A DNA stretch of 64,000 nucleotides from contig JAESUZ010001271.1 in the NCBI GenBank assembly GCA_017311185.1, positions 744,001 through 808,000 on the forward strand, in the 5' to 3' direction. Shown here in pieces: positions 59,031 to 64,000 of this stretch. The translations under genes were made by a program, and so were the position numbers. Every line of letters starts with the position of its first letter. Positions within the stretch are counted from its first letter, which is position 1. Under the pieces are notes generated by a model that worked only from the letters and a program-made list of their open reading frames with translations, was not told the DNA's origin and did not search any database. Source of the DNA: Proteles cristata cristata. Taxonomy: Eukaryota; Chordata; Mammalia; Carnivora; Hyaenidae.

Positions 59031-62018
59031 AGACAGATAGATCATTAAAGACAGTATATAACTCTATATATACAGTATATAACACTATGTATCCTGTATG
59101 TATTGCATATGATATGTGCTTAGATGCAAGTTTGTCTTTCCTCTTAAAATTTTTAAGGTTTATCAGAGGCTGCTAGGCTTCCTGAAAATTAAGACCTCCA
59201 TGTATTGCAGGATTCAGAGTTCTTATTTAGTTATTTAGAACCCTTATAATTTCAAGTGACAAAACTCAACTAAAGCAAATATGAAGAATTTTTTGTCTCA
59301 TATAACAAATCCACAGCAAATACAAGTGTAGAATTGGACTTAGAGATGATAGGATTTGGGGTCTTAACCCAGTCAGGTTTATTTTTCTCACTATGCCTTC
59401 TCTATGATTCTTTCTGCATATCAGACATTCTTTTTTCAATTTCAGATGAATTTTCCCCCTAATTGGAAACATACCTATAGACTGCTCCAGGCTACAAAAC
59501 TTCCATCTTTATAGCTCAAAAAGCAATGAGATTGCAACTATCTCCCACTAGATACTAAGAAGTCCTCTAGTCAGCTTGAGTCACCCACTTGGTGTTGCAA
59601 CAATCCTTGCAGCTTCAGAGATAGAGATGTATGTTCAGCTCAGTATGAATCAGGGCCCCATCCCACTTTTAGTAAGGGAAGCGGTATACTAATGGCAGTC
59701 TCCACTAGAAACATATGTATGGATTGCGGAAGGAGAAATTTCACAAAAGAATGGGATATTGTGTAGGATAATATAATGTGGGGCAGGATGCTAGTTTAAC
59801 AAAACAGCAGCTACTATAACATGGAAATGTTTTTAGACACGAAAATTTTGTTCTGATTTTTTTTTAAGGAAAGTTTATTGGCAAGGGGGTAGTACCTTGC
59901 ATGGAATCCACTTCCCCTTTAAACTTAGAGATCTGGTTTCATCAACTAAACAAGATGTGGAAATAGTACAATTTTCTTTTTCTTTTTTAGAAGGATTTTC
60001 GATTCTCTAACTAAACTTTACCATTTTCATAGAGGTAGAAGATATGGCTCAGTTCATTGATAAATACAAGTAAATACTCAAGACAAAGACTATTTAAATA
60101 ATAACATTTCAGATAAACCTTATAAACCAATATATACTCATAAGCTACTCTTTTCTAGAAATAATTCTCAATATGATATCAAGAATTTGCATTTTAAAAG
60201 TGCCACCAGACCTTATAATGCTACAACAGGGTTTAGTTTTTCACAGAAACTCATATTGCCAAGCTACAGGTCAAAGAATATGTGACTTTGAAGACTGAAC
60301 TCTCAATTTTAAATTCCTCTTTAATCCATGTTAGGTTACACAATAATATAAGTAGAAAGAAGGGCTGCATATGTTGTCAGACTTAATGGCAAAAGTTACA
60401 TAGATTGGCTAATTAAATAATAAGTGGATTCTAACTTATATCGAGGTGAATGTCAGAATTCATCAGTTTGAGTGTTATTTGACAGGGGTGATAAATCTTG
60501 TTCTCCAGGGTTGATATTTTTCAATACCCTTATGCATCCTAGGGCATTTCAACTGCACTGAGAGGGCTAGGTTAGCAGCAGTCTGATTTACTGATACCTT
60601 TTGGAGGGGGGCACTCCAATTAGGACATATTTGTGATCTTTAAATAGCTTGCACTGGATTCATGCAAAATGAAAGAGATAGAGTATTATGTGAGTATATG
60701 CACAAAGAAACTACATATACATGGAGATGCTCATGGAGGTTTGAGTGGGCTAAGAAAACAAAGGTATTTTATATTCAGGATTTCTTCTGAACAGTCCCAT
60801 AGCTCTTTTCCTCCATGTTATTTTCCCCTTTTCATCACTTCTACTTTCCTCCATATCTCACTGCCTGAATATGTAGTAAGAAGTGATAGACCTCACACTA
60901 GCCTTCAGGAAATAGTATAAACTCATTTATTCTCAGTTCAAAACTATAGCAATTTAAGATATGAGAAGAATAAATCTGTGTTTATAATGTTGGGATCCCT
61001 CCACCCATGTAGCTTTGGTCTCTATGAAGTCACAGGGATAATGTAGTAAAGACTAACTCATCTGATATACAGAATTGAAAAAACTACTAACCTCATGAAA
61101 AACAATGGAATCATGGTAAAGATGATGCAATATATCAAGCTGAGCTCAGTTTTGTAAAACCTTACATATGCTAATTCTTTCCCCAGTGAAACAGTTTTCA
61201 CCTTGCCACTCAGTTTAGCTTTATTCTTATCAACAAGGATGGAAGAAGTCTGCAAATGAGAATCTCACTTCCCGTTTGGAGGTGATTGTCTTTTGTAGCC
61301 CCATCCTCTGAACACTTGCAGATTGTGACCTGTGATAGTCCCAGCCAATCCATACTTAAAGAAACCATCTGGGCCATAAATGTTTTTCCTAATATCCGGC
61401 ACCAATAAATAGATTGAACACCAAAGATATACTGGTAGTAGATGTGTTGAATCATAATGCATTTAGGTTGCTAATGAGAATGGAGGGTGCTTAAGGATCA
61501 GCCGTAACAGTCATCTAAGACTTTATCTGGAGATTAAAGGGCAGATGGCTAAAGGCATTATTTTATACATATGAATGGAGAGAAATTCAGGCCAATGTGA
61601 AAAAGAGAGATCTGGGTATCCACTATAACATCTTTATATGTTATAAAACTCACCTCACTTTAATTTGTATAGACTCATTTTTAAAGTCTTTTATTTAAAT
61701 GATGACCAAGCACTAAGGCCTAGATTTTTTTGCTTTTTCAGTATTTGCTGAGCTTTATTTTGGAGATCACTAAAATATACATTAACTTTCCCAAGCTATT
61801 GAAGAGTGATAGAGTAAAGCAGAAAGAGGATTTTCTTATCAATTTTAGCAATAAAAATAGAAACAGTAGTGGCAGCAATAATTTTTGGTGTTAGGCAGTG
61901 AGGATGAATAGAAGCTTTAGGTCAGCTTTAATGGATTTATGGTTAATTTTTAAATACTTTTTATAAAAAGAAGTGTTTGAATAAACTAGATGCAAAACAA
62001 AAAAATTACTATCTACTT
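59031..62018. other. Intergenic DNA, no gene seen
   Basis: Unique AT-rich sequence. Two overlapping minus frames at 61210-61462 and the plus frame at 60669-60920 show no known domain. Confidence 0.55.
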
Positions 62019-62036
62019 ATGAATGGTACTTTTTAA

Positions 62037-62254
62037 AAATTTTTTCTTTATGTTTTATTTATTTCCAAGCGAGAGAGAGACAGCATGAGCAGGAGAGGGT
62101 CAGAGAGAGAGGGAGACACAGAATCCAAAACAGGCTCTAGGCTCTGAGCCAGCTGTCAGCACAGAGCCCGGGGCGAGGCTTGAACCCATGAACCATGAGA
62201 TGGTGACCTGAGTCAAAGTCAGACTTCCAGCTGACTGAACCACCCAGGTGCCCC
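62037..62254 (-). mobile_element. Carnivore tRNA-derived SINE
   Basis: Reverse copy with tail TGTTTTATTTATTTCCAAGC, CTCTGAGCCAGCTGTCAGCA and the end CCACCCAGGTGCCCC. Perfect 18-bp target duplication ATGAATGGTACTTTTTAA at 62019-62036 and 62255-62272. Confidence 0.96.
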
Positions 62255-62451
62255 ATGAATGGTACTTTTTAACTTTTATATGCTACTGAGGTCTTAAATA
62301 CTTTTAATCATTTACAAATACCTAAATGTATCTTTGAAAACTAAAACAGCCTTCCGTATATAATAGTTCAACCCAGCTGGTTCATGGGCTCTTAACATTC
62401 TTAAAATTGAAGTCTATTAATTAAAAAACAACTAAAAGGCCTTTCTCTTTA

Positions 62452-62670
62452 TTTTTTATTTTTTTTAAAATGTTTTATTTATTTCTAGGAGAGAGAGACA
62501 GCGTGAGCAGGGGAGGGTCAGAGAGAGAGGGAGTCACAGACTGAAACAGGCTCCAGGCTCTGAGCTGGCAGTCAGCACAGAGCCCGATGCGGGGCTCGAA
62601 CCCATGAACCGCAAGATCATGACCCAAGCGAAAGTCGGACGCTTAACCGACTAAGCCACCCAGGCGCCCC
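62452..62670 (-). mobile_element. Carnivore SINE, young subfamily
   Basis: Reverse copy with tail TGTTTTATTTATTTCTAGGA, CTGAGCTGGCAGTCAGCACA, CGATGCGGGGCTCGAACCCA and a well-kept head. Perfect 16-bp target duplication AAGGCCTTTCTCTTTA at 62436-62451 and 62671-62686. Confidence 0.97.
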
Positions 62671-62892
62671 AAGGCCTTTCTCTTTAAAGGTTACATCTAT
62701 TATGAGTGTAAGTCACTAACATACTAATTTCTTTCCAATTACTTAAAAGAATAAATATATACCTAAAAATACCTAAGCAAAATTCAAGGAGTAGTGTGGA
62801 TATCTGTAAGAAATGAATTTATTATTCTGGGCATGGAAAGCTAGTATAATTACTGTTATACCCATGTGAAAGTTCAATGTAAAGATATACCA

Positions 62893-63071
62893 AGAGGGTG
62901 TCTGGTCAGTTAGCATCTGACTCTTTTCAGCTCAGGTCATGATCTCATAGTTTGTGGGTTCAAGTCCTGCTTCGGGGCTTACAGCACAGAACTTGCTTCG
63001 GATTCTCTCTTTCCCTCTCTCTCTGCCCCTACCCTGCTCTCTCTCTAAAATAAATAAACTTAAAAAAAAAT
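62893..63071 (+). mobile_element. Carnivore tRNA-derived SINE, shortened
   Basis: Head decayed (AGGGTGTCTGGTCAGTTAGC), GCTCAGGTCATGATCTCATA, TTCAAGTCCTGCTTCGGGGC, a deletion to CAGCACAGAACTTGC, a CT block and the tail TAAAATAAATAAACTTAAAA. Confidence 0.88.
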
Positions 63072-64000
63072 TAATAAATGATATATAAAGCACAAGTATT
63101 TTTAAAAATCCTGTAAGATATATGTGGCATGGAAAGTAGGCTTCAAAATTAAACATGTAATATGATTTCAATTTAGTGGGCTATATGCATATATTAATGA
63201 AGAGATGTACACTGAAATGTAAAGTTAGTGGTAGGTTTACAGATGAATACCATAAATTCTTTATAATTTTTTGTTTTCTGAAATTCCCACTGTGAATAAA
63301 TATTATATTTGTTATAAAAATAAAGTAAATGATGTATTATGAGTACCTATGGAATGATTAGCTGATACACAATTCAGGGAAATTGTGGTTGAAATTGGAA
63401 TTCTGTGCAGTCGGCTCTCCTACGTTCATTGTAAAATGCAGCACTAGTAGCACACTGGAATTTTCGGCCACAATTGCATTTCCAAGTGCAATTGGAATAT
63501 ATTACCTAATAGTGTCATAAATGAAGAAAAACAGCAAGTAGATTTAGAGTAATACCATTACAATTTTTAGTATTGGCAAGCAATTCATTAGGAATTAAAA
63601 CTGACTTTTTTTTAAGGCTGTTAAGTACATGTAGGTGATGAGAGAGTTTGTTATAACTAAGATTGTCTTTTTATTTTAAAATTTAGATTCAGGTAACTTT
63701 GAACATTATAAAACCATACAAGTAAAATTTCCCACTTATTTCTTATTGTAGGTTACCAATATAATTAACAAATAGTTTTGCTTCTCTTCTTTGTCAAAAG
63801 ATGAACAACTTAAAAAAAAAAAACAAGTATTTGAAAACTCTAAGACAGTCCTACAAAGTACAAATAAAAACCTACTACAACCTGTGGCAACTTCTAAATT
63901 GCTACCTATCTATCTATCTTTAGCTGGTGAAACATTTTATTAGATGAAGGTGACAAATGTGTGGCTTCTGCATTCTTATAATGACATGGGTAAAATCGTT
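63072..64000. other. Intergenic DNA, no gene seen
   Basis: AT-rich. The segment 63390-63500 is less AT-rich, has several CG pairs and no recognised repeat. A short (CTAT)n stretch lies at 63905-63918. Confidence 0.5.

Noticed and set aside
1949..63071. tRNA genes suggested by box A/B-like text
   Set aside because: All such sites are the tRNA-derived heads of SINEs (GGCTCAGT, GGTTCGAGCCC) and lack a complete, foldable tRNA.

Overview
This window looks like nuclear DNA from a cat-family (felid) genome. The evidence is the interspersed repeats: 29 tRNA-derived carnivore SINEs with the feline-type layout (a head reading GGCGCCTGGGTGGCTCAG, a middle with GAGCCCCGCGTCGGGCTCTG, a CT-rich block, then an AATAAATAAA tail), together with carnivore-type L1, MIR, L2, MER5-like, MaLR and ERVL remnants. 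The DNA is AT-rich, and every long reading frame outside the first 1.6 kb is chance, antisense to a repeat, or a decayed L1 frame.

One protein-coding gene segment can be supported. At 1397-1513 on the minus strand lies coding exon 1 of CCNH (cyclin H, the regulatory subunit of the CDK-activating kinase and of TFIIH). It reads [13 protein letters not shown] and so on for 39 codons and ends at a GTGAGG splice donor. It sits in a CpG-rich block of about 0.9 kb holding GC boxes, a CRE-like site and a CACGTG E-box. The rest of CCNH lies to the left of the window. Everything to the right of about 1.85 kb is upstream intergenic DNA. From the known mammalian gene order this should be the start of the gene-poor interval between CCNH and TMEM161B/MEF2C; no exon of another gene was recognised.

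Layout. 1-1396: CCNH intron 1 with a MaLR LTR and a MIR. 1.4-1.85 kb: exon 1 and promoter. 1.9-24.3 kb: unique AT-rich DNA with scattered SINEs, ancient MIR/L2/MER5 fossils, an ERVL LTR and a Tigger-like DNA transposon with visible terminal inverted repeats. 24.36-31.01 kb: a minus-strand L1 that keeps its 5' UTR and ORF1 start but lacks its 3' end; it is interrupted by two SINEs, one of which has a tetranucleotide tail folded back into a long inverted repeat. 31-41 kb: unique DNA with a three-deep SINE nest. 41-46.5 kb: old L1M fragments and MaLR LTRs. 46.6-54.0 kb: a near full-length old plus-strand L1 carrying two SINEs and a solo ERV LTR with a 4-bp target duplication. 54.66-55.69 kb: an L1 whose 5' UTR is joined directly to its 3' end. 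56.3-58.5 kb: old L1M split by a young, 5'-truncated felid L1 with a 14-bp target duplication. 58.5-64 kb: mostly unique DNA with three more SINEs.

No novel coding system was found. The most unusual items are the fold-back palindrome at 26085-26345, the solo LTR at 48049-48538, the two structurally odd L1 copies, and a distinct SINE subfamily represented by four copies. Repeat family names come from memory of consensus sequences and were not checked with a repeat library.
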